Shown here: positions 18,483 to 28,755 of the stretch, in pieces
Layout of the letters: every line of letters begins with the position of its first letter
Numbering within the stretch: position 1 is the stretch's first letter
Source: Selaginella moellendorffii
Lineage: Eukaryota; Streptophyta; Lycopodiopsida; Selaginellales; Selaginellaceae
Length of the DNA stretch: 64,000 nt
Reading direction: 5' to 3'
Assembly: GCF_000143415.4 (NCBI RefSeq)
Contig: NW_003314322.1
Location: forward strand, 1,190,067-1,254,066
Position numbers and translations under genes: made by a program
The notes under the pieces: generated by a model
Databases searched by the model: none
What the model was told of the DNA's origin: nothing
What the model saw: only the letters and a program-made list of their open reading frames with translations

Positions 18483-20738
18483 TCACCAGAAGCCGCCACA
18501 CGAGCAGCAGCCATCGCTAAAAACGTGGAACCGGCTCGCATCTCTACACACAATGCGCCTGTTTTCCACCTTCGACAAAACAGCAGTGGCTCTGTGACAG
18601 TCATCGCACACTCTCAAGTTCTTGGCAATCCGTATCACCGTACCGGGAGCTGTATTAACGAGTGCAAATGCAATGGCCAGCTTTTCGCTGTGGCCACAGA
18701 GAAGATTTTCCTTTTCAACGTCAGAGACATGGTGGACGAGACAGTTTTGGTCGGGAACATATCCTCCGGCCTTCATCTTCACTAGCACTTCCTCGAGCTT
18801 CTCCACGACGCCTTTGTGACGGCTCCAGTCTCCAGCTTTGAAACTGTGAACGTTCCCGGCCTCGTCGGTCCACCAGCTCAAGCCGGGTTTCTTCCACGCC
18901 CGGAAGTTGTTCTTCATGATGAGCACCTGCGACTGCTCCTCCCACATCCCAGCTCTGCCGTAAATGTCCGCCATCGACATATAAACAGCAGCGTCCTGCT
19001 CGTCGATCCTCAGCAGCGATTCAAAGGCCAGTCGCCCGACTCCAACGCTGGTAAACTTCTTGGCCGCGGCAAGTATCGTCTTCCAAGTCACTTGGTCCGC
19101 TTCAAACGGCATCTCGTGGACCAACTTCACGGCACTGTCAAGGTGATTGGCTCGGCCAAGCATGTCGATCATGCAGTGGTAGTGCTTCATCTCGCGGCGG
19201 ATTCCCAGCTTCAACGTCATGACCTCGAAGAAGTCCAGCCCGGATTCAACAAGCCCGGCGTGGCTGCAGGCAGTGAGAACGGACAGCAGAGTTACACCGT
19301 TGGGTTGAACGTCGGCTTCTCGCATGCTGTGGAACAGATCAAACACCTTGGTCGCGTCTCCGAGGTGACTATATCCTGCTATGAGCGAGCTCCAAGTTAT
19401 CACCGTTCTCGCTCTCCCGGGCATCGAGTGAAAGACAAGCTCGGCTTCGGACATGCTGCCGCACTTCCCGTAGAAGTCCACCAGGCAGTTCGCAAGGAAC
19501 ATATCCTTCTGGAGCTCCCTCCTGGACACAATCTCGGCGTGGAGCTTTCGACCGGTTTCCAGAGCTGCCAAGTTTCCGCAGACCATCAACGCGGCAGCGA
19601 AGGCTCGAGCATCCGGCTGCGTCGGTGCCATCCTTGAGAAGAGTCTCAGCGCTACTTCGGACTCCCCGTTCTCAGCGTAGCCGAGCATCAGCGAGGTCCA
19701 GGAGACCACGTTCCGCTGCTGGTGCTGGATGCTGTCAAACACCTTGCGGGCCTGGATCATGTTGCGGCACTTGGAGTACATCTCGACGAGCGAGTTGGCA
19801 ACGAAGATGTTGGTGGCGACGCCGCTCTCCGCCGCCTGGGAGTGAAGAACCGATCCTTTCTCCTCCAGGCTCTGGATCAAAGCAGAAGAAGCGGCGTCCT
19901 CGCCTCTGGCCGCTGCCGCTGCCAAACTGGAACACGCCGTCAACGCAGCAACGAAAGTTCTGGCCTCGGGTGCTACTCCGATCATCCTGGAAAAGAGCTC
20001 CAGCGCGAGCTCGCCACTGCCGGTCTCGGTGTAGCCGAAGAGCAGCGAGTTCCACGACACGACGTCGTGCAGCGGCATCCTGTCGAAGACCATCCGAGCG
20101 TCGACCATGCTGCCACACTTGGCGTACATCGCCACCAAGCTATTCCCGAGAAAGGTGGTGCTGGAGTCGATCATACTGCTAGCAGCGCGAGCGTGGATTC
20201 GCATGCCAAGCTCCAGCGATCGCGGTTTCACCACCACCGTCTTGGGATCCTCGGTTCCCTGTCCATGCTCCGTGTCGGCCATGGTGGAACACGCAGTGAT
20301 GGCTGCGACGTAAGTTCGCGAGTCGGGTTGTATGGACTCGTCGTGGAAGAAGAGCTCGAGAGCTTTGTGGCCGTCTCCATTGTCAGCGTAGCCCAGGATC
20401 ACGGCGTTGAGGAGCGCCAGATCGTGGCAAGGGAGCTTATCGAAGAGCGATCGAGCGTCGGCCATGGTGCCGCATCTAGCGTACATGTCGATCACGCTGC
20501 TGGCGGCGACAATGCCTGTGCCAGGAGGGAGAAGAGATTTGGAGGAGAGAAGATAATGGATCCTCTTACCGCAGTCTAGGTCTCGCAGCGCCTTGCAAGC
20601 TCTCAATGCCGCGATCCAGAGAGGAATGGGGGAAGAATCGTGGAGCAATGCCGCCGTGATCGTGCTCCTGACCGCGATCCAGATCGCCTGATCGAGTGGA
20701 TTGCTTTGGCGAGTGACGAGGCATCGCGGGATGGCCAT
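18483..20738 (-). CDS. PLS-class PPR protein with DYW deaminase domain
   Basis: A 751-residue intronless protein with about a dozen P, L and S motifs (MYARCGTMADARSLFDKLP, VVSWNSLLFGYTETGSGELA, VVSWTSLMLGYAENGESEVA). An E/E+ region follows (ILAAAKKFTSVGVGRLAFES, KPGLSWWTDEAGNVHSFKAG). The final ~95 residues are a DYW domain with the zinc and catalytic signature HSEKLAIAFALV ... CDDCH and the end CSCGGFW. The DYW domain catalyses C-to-U RNA editing in plastids or mitochondria, with the PPR tract choosing the site. The family's last three residues are usually DYW; here they are GFW. The gene diverges from delta-COP. Confidence 0.95.
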   Translation of the reverse strand: MAIPRCLVTRQSNPLDQAIWIAVRSTITAALLHDSSPIPLWIAALRACKALRDLDCGKRIHYLLSSKSLLPPGTGIVAASSVIDMYARCGTMADARSLFDKLPCHDLALLNAVILGYADNGDGHKALELFFHDESIQPDSRTYVAAITACSTMADTEHGQGTEDPKTVVVKPRSLELGMRIHARAASSMIDSSTTFLGNSLVAMYAKCGSMVDARMVFDRMPLHDVVSWNSLLFGYTETGSGELALELFSRMIGVAPEARTFVAALTACSSLAAAAARGEDAASSALIQSLEEKGSVLHSQAAESGVATNIFVANSLVEMYSKCRNMIQARKVFDSIQHQQRNVVSWTSLMLGYAENGESEVALRLFSRMAPTQPDARAFAAALMVCGNLAALETGRKLHAEIVSRRELQKDMFLANCLVDFYGKCGSMSEAELVFHSMPGRARTVITWSSLIAGYSHLGDATKVFDLFHSMREADVQPNGVTLLSVLTACSHAGLVESGLDFFEVMTLKLGIRREMKHYHCMIDMLGRANHLDSAVKLVHEMPFEADQVTWKTILAAAKKFTSVGVGRLAFESLLRIDEQDAAVYMSMADIYGRAGMWEEQSQVLIMKNNFRAWKKPGLSWWTDEAGNVHSFKAGDWSRHKGVVEKLEEVLVKMKAGGYVPDQNCLVHHVSDVEKENLLCGHSEKLAIAFALVNTAPGTVIRIAKNLRVCDDCHRATAVLSKVENRRIVCRDASRFHVFSDGCCSCGGFW

Positions 20739-20988
20739 GGCGCGGCGACCGGGGAGGCATCGTCGATTGATGGATGAATGTAGTTACCCGGGCAAGCTGG
20801 AAATTTTAGGGTTCTTCGTTTGCCTTTGCAGGGCCATTTCCCTCTGCTAGGGTTTGGGGTTTTCTGGCAGTCGGAGCTCGAGCTGCTGCCGGTGGCGGAT
20901 CTGTGGCGCCCGACGCTGCGAGCAGCGGAATGCGAAGGCGCCTAGCGTAGATCTGACTCACCGGCTCTAGATCTCGACGAAAAGCAAA
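20739..20988. promoter_or_regulatory. Divergent promoter, DYW PPR gene and delta-COP
   Basis: About 250 bp lie between opposite start codons. It contains TTTTAGGGTTCTTCG near 20806 and CTAGGGTTTGGGG near 20849, both telo-box-like. No TATA box is clear. Confidence 0.5.
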
Positions 20989-23080
20989 ATGGTTTGGATC
21001 TGTCTGGATCAGGGAGTTATTTTCTCACGAATTTCGTGCGCTGATTGATGCAGGTAGTTCTAGCGTCCTCCATTATCAACAAGAGCGGGAAAGGTGAGAA
21101 ATTGAGGCTGCGATCCACTCGATCCTTGCGCTGATGCTGTCTCCTTTGTGATGTAATAGCGCTCGTTTCCCGGCAGTTTGTAGACATGACTAGAATACGA
21201 ATCGAGGGCCTCCTCGCTGCGTTTCCCAAGCTCGTTGGCTCTGGCAAGCAGCACACATATGTGGAGACTGAAAACGTCCGGTATGTCTATCAGCCCATGG
21301 AATCCTTGTATTTGATCCTCGTCACCAACAAGCAAAGCAACATTCTAGAGGACCTAGAAACACTCCGGCTTCTCTCTAAACTGGTACTTTCTTTTTCTTT
21401 CCCTTAAGTGCTAAAGTTTACACCTTGATCTTCTCCCAGATTCCTGAGTACTGCACGTCTCTCGAAGAGGAGTCCGTTTGCAAGAATGGTTTTAAGCTTA
21501 TCTTTGCGTTCGATGAGGTGATATGCCAGGGTCACAAGGAAGCCGTCTCGGCTTCTCAAGTAAAGGAATATATGGAAATGGATAGTCAGGAGGAAAGGAT
21601 GCATAGGATGATGATGCAGACTAAGATCAACGAGACTAAAGATTTGATGAAGAAGAAAGCGAACGAGATTGACAAAAGCAAGGTAAATCTTGGAATTCTC
21701 TTGCATTCCGTTGCTGACGATGATTTCTTTTTTCAAGCTGGATAAAACAAGACCAGACAGAAGCGGAATCATATCTGTGCCTATCAGCTTCGACAATGGG
21801 TATGATCTTCCCTCGACTGGAAGAAGCAATGGAACTTTTGTGGCGGATGAAAGCAAGTCTAAAGGTATGCTTCTCGTACGTGCAAGCATGTCTAATTTGT
21901 AATGTCTGGAATTGCAGGCCGTCCTACAACAGCGGCAGCTGGTTCTAGCAAAAAGGGAATGCAGCTGGGCAAGGGACAGAAAACCAGCCGAATCATAGAG
22001 TCTCTCAAGGCCGAAGGAGAGGACATCGTCGAAGATGTTCAAGCTGCTGCCGTGGTAGGCTTGACAGCAAGTGTACCCACGGATCCCATCGCCGTTCTAG
22101 TCGAGGAGAAGATCACCGTCCAGTGTAAACGAGATGGTGGCTTGGAGTCGTTCGACATACAAGGCACATTGTCTCTTGTGGTCCAGAACAGAGACGACGC
22201 CTTCATTCGTGTCCAGGTACCATTTCTGGCCTTTTTCTTAATCTTATTCAACTGCTTTTTCGTACAGGTTGAAAACGGAGCCAACGATGGAGTTCAATTC
22301 AAACCTCATCCCAACATTGACAAAGATTTGTTTGCAAGAGAGAGCATTTTGGGCCTAAAAGATTCCCGTCGGCCATTTCCAACTGGAACTCCAACAGGGA
22401 TTCTAAAGTGGCGCATGACAAGCAAAGACGAGTCTTTAATTCCTTTGAACAGTACGTTGGTTTCGCCAGCTTGTTTATGCCACTAACTAATGCTGTATGT
22501 TTCCAGTTAACTGCTGGCCTTCAATCTCCGGGGGCGAAACGTACGTGAGCATCGAGTATGAGGCGTCGCAGAGGTTCGAGCTTCAAAATGTGAAGATTAC
22601 GATACCTCTACCCGCTCTCCGTGATCCTCCGACAGTCAATCAAGTGGACGGAGAATGGAGGTAATTCTCTGATGTGTTTCTTCCCGTTTTAACTCTTTTG
22701 ACATGATCGTAGGTACGACTCAAGACGATCAGTTCTGGAGTGGTCGGTAGTCTTGATTGACAACAGCAATAGGAAGTAAGCTAGAGCTCGCTTTTACAGT
22801 TTGGCAGCAACACTCACTTGCATTGATTTCTTTCAGTGGAGCGATGGAATTCGTGGTCCCGGCAGCCGACGCGTCGGTGTTCTTCCCGATTGACGTCAAG
22901 TTCACTGCCACAAAAACATTCTGTGATCTCAAGGTACAAAGCCTTGTCACTCGATTTAACAGCGATTCCAATGGTGAACTTTGCCGCCAGGTTGTGAGCG
23001 TTCTTCAGGTGGATGGAGGCAACAGCGTGAGATTCGCCGGAAGCACGCAACTCCTAGCGGATAGCTATCAAGTGGTATAG
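20989..23080 (+). CDS. Coatomer subunit delta (delta-COP)
   Basis: Eleven coding exons (20989-20991, 21054-21093, 21160-21383, 21440-21682, 21738-21864, 21918-22216, 22268-22451, 22507-22660, 22713-22775, 22837-22933, 22991-23080) give 507 residues. Delta-COP is part of the COPI coat that forms retrograde Golgi-to-ER vesicles. The N-terminal longin-like part has [40 protein letters not shown] and [16 protein letters not shown]. The C-terminal mu-homology domain has [18 protein letters not shown] and [15 protein letters not shown], and ends [12 protein letters not shown]. The only ATG that restores the conserved N-terminus VVLASSII is 3 nt long at 20989, immediately followed by an intron. Confidence 0.95.
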
Positions 23081-23514
23081 CACCGGAAGACGATCGAGAA
23101 GACGAGGTGTCAGGAGATTTTGATTGGAAAGAAAACTTAGTTACTCTATTCATATCAAATAGCGTGCTAAACTTTGGACTAAAGGATGAGCAAAAACAAG
23201 CATTGCATAAAACTCTCTCTCCTCTGTGCAGCAGCTAAACTATGGTTCTCCCATGGTTAAATGAGAACCACCTTAAAATGATACGAATATGCCTTTTTCG
23301 ACTTTAAATCTAGTCATAAATAATGAAACGATACCCGGCATATTCTTCGAGGCTTGGCCACATTTAGGCATGCGTGCCGTCCATTTGAACGGTGTAGATG
23401 TTACTACAAAGAACGATCCTTGCCGTGGATTTTGAGGGCAAGGGTTTATTTTCCGATTTAGGGTTTTTGCTCGTCGCGGCTGTGACCTAGAGGAGGAAGG
23501 AGAGGCGCAGCGCG
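23081..23514. promoter_or_regulatory. eS6 promoter region with telo-box
   Basis: This 434-bp gap holds the delta-COP 3' UTR and the eS6 promoter. A telo-box core (TTAGGGTTT, reverse of AAACCCTAA) sits at 23458-23466, about 50 bp before the eS6 ATG. Telo-boxes near the transcription start are common in plant ribosomal protein genes. Confidence 0.65.
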
Positions 23515-24609
23515 ATGAAGCTCAACATCGCCAATCCCACCACGGGATGTCAGAAGAAGGTCGACATTGACGACGATCAGAAGCTGTAAGCTTGTCGCTT
23601 GGATCTCTGGATGGAATGGTGATTTTGTTCTCTTTTCGTGCAGGAAAATCTTCTATGAGAAGCGCATCTCGCAAGAGGTGCCCGGAGATGGGCTCGGAGA
23701 GGTGAATTCGTCGGCATTTGAGCTTTGCTGTTTGTTCTAAGATTTGCAGTGCAGGAATTCAAAGGCTATGTCTTCAAGATCATGGGAGGATGTGACAAGG
23801 ATGGCTTCCCTATGAAGCAGGGCGTCCTCAAGACGAAGCGTGTGCGCCTCCTGTTAAACCGAGGTAAAACGATGCTTCTTTTTTCTTTTCTCCCTCTTTC
23901 GTTCTGATTTGAGATTCGTGACCAGGCGACACTTGCTTTCGTGGGTATGGGCGACGCGATGGTGAGCGGAGGAGGAAGTCAGTTCGTGGTTGCATTGTCA
24001 GCCATGATCTGTCTGTTCTCAATCTCGTGATTGTCAAGCAAGGTACTCCCATCTTTTCTGGTCTTTTTATTTTTTCCTCTTTGTTCATTTGATTTGATTC
24101 GTGATGTATTGTTTCTTCTTTCACGTTTGCAGGTGAGAAGCACTTACCCGATCTCACTGACACCGAGAAGCCACGGATGAGGGGCCCTAAGAGAGCTAGC
24201 AAGATCCGCAAGCTCTTCAACCTCGACAAGGAGGACGATGTCCGCAAGTACGTGAACACGTACCGCCGGAATTTCACGGCCCCCTCCGGTAAGTTCCTCC
24301 TCGGACCTTAAACCGTGCATCCAAACTCACTAGTGTCGTGTCGTGTCGTGAACTCCTAAAAAACCAGGCAAGAAGCGCAGCAAGGCCCCCAAGATCCAGA
24401 GGCTGGTTACTCCGCGGACGCTGCAGAGAAAGCGCGACCGCATTGCCGAGAAGAAGAGGCGCGTCCAGAAGGCCAAAACCGAGGCCGCCGAGTACCAAAA
24501 GCTGCTATCTCTTCGCCTCAAGGAGCAGCGAGAGCACAGGAGCGAGAGCTTGGCCAAGAGGCGGGCGTCTCGTCTCTCGGTCGCTTCCAAGAACTCCACC
24601 GACGTGTAA
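23515..24609 (+). CDS. RPS6: 40S ribosomal protein eS6
   Basis: Six exons (23515-23585, 23644-23701, 23755-23863, 23926-24042, 24133-24288, 24368-24609) give 250 residues, the usual eukaryotic length. Conserved segments are [78 protein letters not shown] and the basic C-terminal helix with [19 protein letters not shown]. The tail [16 protein letters not shown] carries serines that are targets of S6 kinase in the family (established knowledge). Introns are 50-90 nt, GT-AG. Fragments of this gene recur at 31.4 kb (3' end) and 42.6 kb (last exons). Confidence 0.97.
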
Positions 24610-24689
24610 AACTCGATTGAGTTTTTTGTTCCTCTAAATTTTTGCTTAAAACGATCTTTCTCTACTTTACACTTCTTTTAGCTTAGCTA

Positions 24690-24960
24690 GTGATATCTAT
24701 ATTATAGAAGTGGCCAATCCCCTAGAGTTTTGACACCGGGGTTGAGCAAGTTGTCCAGGAACTGGTACATATAGATTTTATCATCAAGTTGTCAAGGAAC
24801 TGGTGCATATAGATTTATCATCAAAAGGAACTGGTACATGTAGATTTTATCATCAAAAGTTTGTGGTGTTTTTTTCTTCCTCCAGGAGAAGGATTTGATT
24901 GAGTTGGAATGCTTTGCAGCCTCAAGTTTTTTGGAGGTGGCAAGAATAAGGATGATTTGT
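24690..24960 (+). pseudogene. Relic of M3 oligopeptidase 5' exons
   Basis: Matches the first exon, first intron and start of exon 2 of the gene at 39.5 kb: TATTATAGAAGTGG, GAGCAAGTTGTCCAGGAACT, TGGTACATATAGATTTTATC, CTTCCTCCAGGAGAAGGATT. The middle is rearranged, with the AAGGAACTGGTACATGTAGA part repeated three times. The first exon has lost its start and exon 2 breaks off. It lies in the same position relative to eS6 that the M3 gene appears to have had ancestrally. Confidence 0.8.
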
Positions 24961-25589
24961 TAAGGGATGCTATATAATGATAAGATGGATTTTAAGCAAA
25001 AGTCCAGATTATGCTATAACACTTTTCCAAAACCTCAATGGGCAAATCCTTAAAGAAATAAAGTATTAATTTAAATTTAGCATAATGAATCACTATTGAG
25101 AATCTAGTCAAAACTATTATAATGTTATTTCTTACAAGAAAACTAACATAATTATCACTCAAGAGCCAGGAGGAAGTTCTTGGGGTTGATTATCATTTTA
25201 TCAAGCAATTTCATAAACACATTACTTATAACCACATAGATATGATATAAAAATCACAATGATTTAATCATCAATCGAGCAACACCACAAATAACACCCA
25301 TGTTGCTAAATCACTCAAGTTTGCATGCATGTTAAAGAATGTGTTTCCAATTGTCAACTGAATTCATAACAAAGATAACAACAGACCTTGTGTAATGGGT
25401 CTCATTGCGGGAATTGTTGAGCTTCACAAAATATCGAACTGGACCAACCTGCAATAATTTATTAGCATAATAGTATTAATTAACACATACCTCTGGTTTA
25501 CCAATAAGCGAAGAGCATTAATGGTTATGACGTTCTAGTGGAAACAAGCCCACCTGGACATTCTGCATGAGAGACTCTAGAGTGGTCTC
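24961..25589. other. AT-rich spacer
   Basis: AT-rich sequence with no coding potential or recognisable repeat. I see nothing definite here. Confidence 0.4.
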
Positions 25590-26287
25590 TTGATTCAGCA
25601 TCCAAGGTATTTACTGATTTACTGCTGTGTCATTGTCCAAAAATGGAAGATGGATCTTCTTTTGTCCGCAAAAGTGGAAATAAATAGTCTCAAGGTGTGG
25701 GTACAAAGAGTTTTGATGGAGGCCAAGGGTGATGATGCAAGTACCCCTGACTTGTACAAAGCTTTGTCTTCAGGCTTCAAGTTACAACTCAAGAGGCTGC
25801 AAGACAGGCTAGATATTCATCAGCTCTATCTTGAAGTTTGGGGAACACAGACATACATCTATGGGATTCATGACATTTTCAGGTACATCACAGTGAAGAA
25901 AAGAATGGTGTTGTGACAAAGGAATCCTATGACAGATATCAAGCAGCACTGAACAAGTGCAAGGGCTTAAAGAACTTTCCAATGGACTCATTTTCCCAGT
26001 GAGTGAGTGAGAATTTGTGAGATAGTTCTTACCGGTGTATCTTGTGCAGTATGCTGAAGGACTTCCAAGATATGTATGACAGGAAGGCACAGCAATTCTT
26101 GAGCAAGTACCATTGTGATTTGCCATCTTTATATGACATAGAAAACTTCCCGGTGGGCATTGTTTACTTCTCCAACAAGCCTTGTTTGATGCCAACTGGC
26201 TGCCTCGGAACAAATGTGCCCTTCCAACAAAACTACACTTTTGTGCAAGCATATATTCGGATTCTTGGGTCAAATGCAACTATCTAG
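25590..26287 (+). pseudogene. Unidentified gene remnant
   Basis: Two segments look coding. The first (25650-25916) has LSAKVEINSLKVWVQRVLME and FKLQLKRLQDRLDIHQLYLE. The second (26042-26287) follows an acceptor (TTGTGCAG) and has MLKDFQDMYDRKAQQFLSKY and NFPVGIVYFSNKPCLMPTGC. Between them a frame reads YDRYQAALNKCKGLKNFPMD. The family is unknown to me. Exon borders are only partly convincing, so it may be broken. Confidence 0.35.
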
Positions 26288-26483
26288 GGAGGCAATTGCA
26301 ATGAGAGGCTTCTTAAAAATATCAAGATGTTTGAGGAAAGAGTTGAATAGGAAGGTATTGACATTTTGGTCTGTGAGCTTATCAAGTTACTAGGTTGGAG
26401 CCCTTGGTCTACTATTATGGTTACTGACACTAGTTTTTGTAGTGCAAACAATGTATAAGATAGTTGACTATTGCACGGAAAAA

Positions 26484-26660
26484 TATAAGCTCCTGAGTTT
26501 AGACTTCCCGGGAGGTCACCCAACCCAGTACTATTCACACTCAAGGACGTTTAACCCCAAATATCCCAAGACCTTTAACCAATTGGAAAAGGGGGTGCAC
26601 TCTTGTTCATAGGCCCTTTCCCTCTATATTTGAACCCCAATGGATCGTCTCTCGAGTCGT
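26484..26660 (-). repeat. 5S rRNA-like dispersed repeat, copy A
   Basis: Read on the minus strand, 26556-26502 aligns without gaps to positions ~45-100 of plant 5S rRNA as I know it: about 44 of 55 bases match, including AGTACTGGGTTGGGTGACC and GGGAAGTC. That covers the A-box/C-box internal promoter of RNA polymerase III. The rest of the unit, including a conserved GCACTCTTGTTCATAGG and CCCTCTATATTTGAACCCC, is not 5S. Copies B and C at 28.57 and 30.98 kb share the same extended structure. It is a repeat, not a working 5S gene. Confidence 0.7.
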
Positions 26661-27150
26661 TCCCTTTGGTTGCTTACAATCCAAAATTTAGAAGTGGCAA
26701 GTTTGTTGGTTGAACCATTTTGTCTAAATTAAAAAGTAGGTGAAAGAAGCCAAGATGACATGGCAAACTCATTAGCCATTATGACAGGTAATAAGTTGTT
26801 TAGATTTGTGTAATTCTTGCTAAAGCATATTTTACAGTGGATGATGTGAGAAATCTACCAAAGGAGAAAGTAATGTAATGGATGACCTTGGAGGTTGCCA
26901 ATTTTCTTATGCTTCTATGTGGAAACCACTACAATTATGATGCCTTGATGAAATCACCAATAGATGGATCATTGCTAATGCTAATGACTGAAAGTAACCT
27001 CAATTGGTGGCTTTTGACTCTGGAAATAGGTCTTTTGAAAAGGCTGCAGGTCAGGAAATGGTTCAAGGAGCTTAAATAGTCTAGTTTTATCACCAAAAAT
27101 TAGTATAGTAAAACTAAATCTATGAACTCTATATTACTATAGTGAGAAAT
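26661..27150. other. AT-rich spacer
   Basis: No gene or named repeat that I can support. A short frame at 26882-27079 is probably chance. Confidence 0.35.
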
Positions 27151-27302
27151 TGTAGCGCATGTGATCATGGGATGAGATTTAGATATACTGTCACCATGGA
27201 TCCTTGGAACCTTGGGGGATAAAATAGTCACTAAGAGCTCTCTTATCAAGCAATTGCCCCTTTTCCAGTTGGCTTAAGGGGAGAGAGATAAGGTGCGCTA
27301 TA
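27151..27302 (+). repeat. TRIM 5' LTR
   Basis: 152 bp; matches 27976-28161 except for a 34-bp internal duplication in the latter and scattered substitutions. Confidence 0.85.
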
Positions 27303-27303
27303 G

Positions 27304-27350
27304 TTGGTATCGGAGCAAATGGCACGGGTTCGATTCCCATTGATTAGTGG
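27304..27350 (+). promoter_or_regulatory. TRIM primer-binding site
   Basis: TTGGTATCGGAGC resembles the initiator Met-tRNA PBS. It is followed by GGGTTCGATTCCC, which resembles an antisense tRNA T-arm, as after the copia PBS at 6543. Confidence 0.75.
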
Positions 27351-27436
27351 CTACTTAAAAGTATAATATACCCTTGAGCAAGGTATATTCCTACCCCTAA
27401 ATTTGAAATCGTACGTATTGGGCATCCATGCGTACG

Positions 27437-27660
27437 TCCTTCCTCTTGTGTGGAGTATCTACGGATGAAGGTATCCACCGTGGGACTGCGGTACGGGTGG
27501 ATGACTAGTTGTCTCACATGGAATAGCTGATCTACACAATGGAAGGATTGGCCTCTTGTGTGGAGTATCTACGAATGAAGGTATCCACCGTGGGACTGCG
27601 GTACGGGTGGATGACTAGTTGTCTCACATGGAATAGCTGATCTACACAATGGAAGGATTG
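27437..27660. repeat. Two tandem ~112-bp repeats inside the TRIM
   Basis: The unit CCTCTTGTGTGGAGTATCTA ... ATGGAAGGATTGG occurs twice in a row with almost no differences. It is followed by a second tandem family based on GTAGATTGAGTGTGGAAATG (27660-27960). Confidence 0.85.
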
Positions 27661-27960
27661 GTAGATTGAGTGTGGAAATGGAGGTGTTGGTTCCCCTTGT
27701 GGAAATGGAGGTGCTAGTTCCCCTTGGCTCAATAGGGGTTGTTAGTCAATAGTCAAGGATTGGTAGATTGAGTGTGGAAATGGAGGTGCTGGTTCCCCTT
27801 GGCTCAATAGGGGTTGTTAGTCAATAGTCAATGAGGACATTGACAGGGGTTGTTAGTCAATAGTCAAGGATTGGTAGATTGAGTGTGGAAATGGAGGTGC
27901 TGGTTCCCCTTGGCTCAATAGGGGTTGTTAGTCAATAGTCAATGAGGACATTGACATCTT
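27660..27960. repeat. Second tandem repeat array in the TRIM
   Basis: Three or more partial units share GGTTCCCCTTGGCTCAATAG and GGGTTGTTAGTCAATAGTCA. The array lies between the 112-bp repeats and the polypurine tract. Confidence 0.8.
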
Positions 27961-27975
27961 TGAAGGGGGGGTGAG

Positions 27976-28161
27976 TGTAGCGCATGTGATCATGGGATGA
28001 GATTTAGATATACTGTCACCGTGGATCCTTGGAACCTTGGGGGATAAAATAGCCTTTAGTGCTTGGAACCTTGGGGGATAAAATAGCCACTAAGGGCTCT
28101 CTCATCAAGCAATTGCCCCTTTTCCAGTTGGCTTAAGGGGAGAGAGATAAGGTGCACTACA
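27976..28161 (+). repeat. TRIM 3' LTR
   Basis: 186 bp. A 34-bp internal duplication (CTTGGAACCTTGGGGGATAA twice) accounts for its greater length than the 5' LTR. Confidence 0.85.
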
Positions 28162-28396
28162 GGAATCCAAGTGGGCTAGGCCATTTCTGGTCCTTTTGTC
28201 CAAGGCATAGGATCATCTGTTGGTAACCCAGTACCAATCATGACCAAAATAATCATTCCAGCATTTCCTATAGTTTGGGTGTTTATGGGGTATTTGTATT
28301 GTGGAAAACAAGGATTAGTAATGCAATCTCAACTAGCTCTATCACTCATTTTTTCGTAAAAGTACAAAGCTAGGATTATGGAATGAAATGAGACTT

Positions 28397-28492
28397 GCAT
28401 GACTGATGCTCGCTAGCCAATGTACTCAAGTATATGTCCGGGCTGCATGACTAATGCTCGCTAGCCAATGTACTCAAGTATATGTCCGGGCT
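28397..28492. repeat. 48-bp tandem duplication
   Basis: Two adjacent 48-bp copies (28397-28444 and 28445-28492) containing GCTCGCTAGCCAATGTACTC differ at one base, so the duplication is recent. Confidence 0.9.
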
Positions 28493-28567
28493 GCACATCA
28501 AAAGTGACTTTCAAAGACTGAATCTAGAGAGCATGTTTAACCTAATTGATTTTCATTGCTTTTGGTG

Positions 28568-28755
28568 TAAGCTCCTGAATTTGGACTTCCTGAAAGGTCA
28601 CTTAGCCCAGTATTATTCAAACCCAAGAACACTTAACCCCAAATATCCCAAGACCCTTAACCGATTAAAAAAGAAAGTGCACTCTTACTCATAAGCACTT
28701 TCCCTCTATATTTGAACCCCATGGGTCGTTCTCTTTGGTTGCTTACAATTCACCA
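28568..28755 (-). repeat. 5S rRNA-like dispersed repeat, copy B
   Basis: Collinear with copy A over ~180 bp, from GCTCCTGAATTTGGACTTCC to TCTTTGGTTGCTTACAAT. The 5S-like core is 28638-28584 on the minus strand. It has diverged further, with the C-box GGTGACC now AGTGACC. Confidence 0.7.

Larger units (their letters stand above)
27151..28161 (+). mobile_element. Miniature LTR retrotransposon (TRIM-like), about 1 kb
   Basis: Two LTRs (27151-27302 and 27976-28161) begin TGTAGCGCATGTGATCATGG and end with GTGCxCTAyA. The 5' LTR is followed by the PBS TTGGTATCGGAGC, and the 3' LTR is preceded by a strong polypurine tract (GAAGGGGGGGTGAG). The 673-bp interior has no coding potential and consists of tandem repeats. 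Flanking pentamers GAAAT and GGAAT could be a target duplication with one mismatch. These are the defining features of TRIM elements, which depend on enzymes from other retrotransposons. Confidence 0.85.

Noticed and set aside
19625-20579. Plus-strand frames opposite the DYW PPR gene
   Set aside because: GC-rich shadow frames with Arg/His-rich composition. The minus strand encodes a full PPR protein.
26484-26660. A functional 5S rRNA gene
   Set aside because: Only the middle to 3' part is similar, with about 20% mismatches, and no complete 120-nt gene can be drawn.
27437-27960. A CRISPR-like array
   Set aside because: The repeats are adjacent without unique spacers, and lie between the LTRs of a TRIM element.
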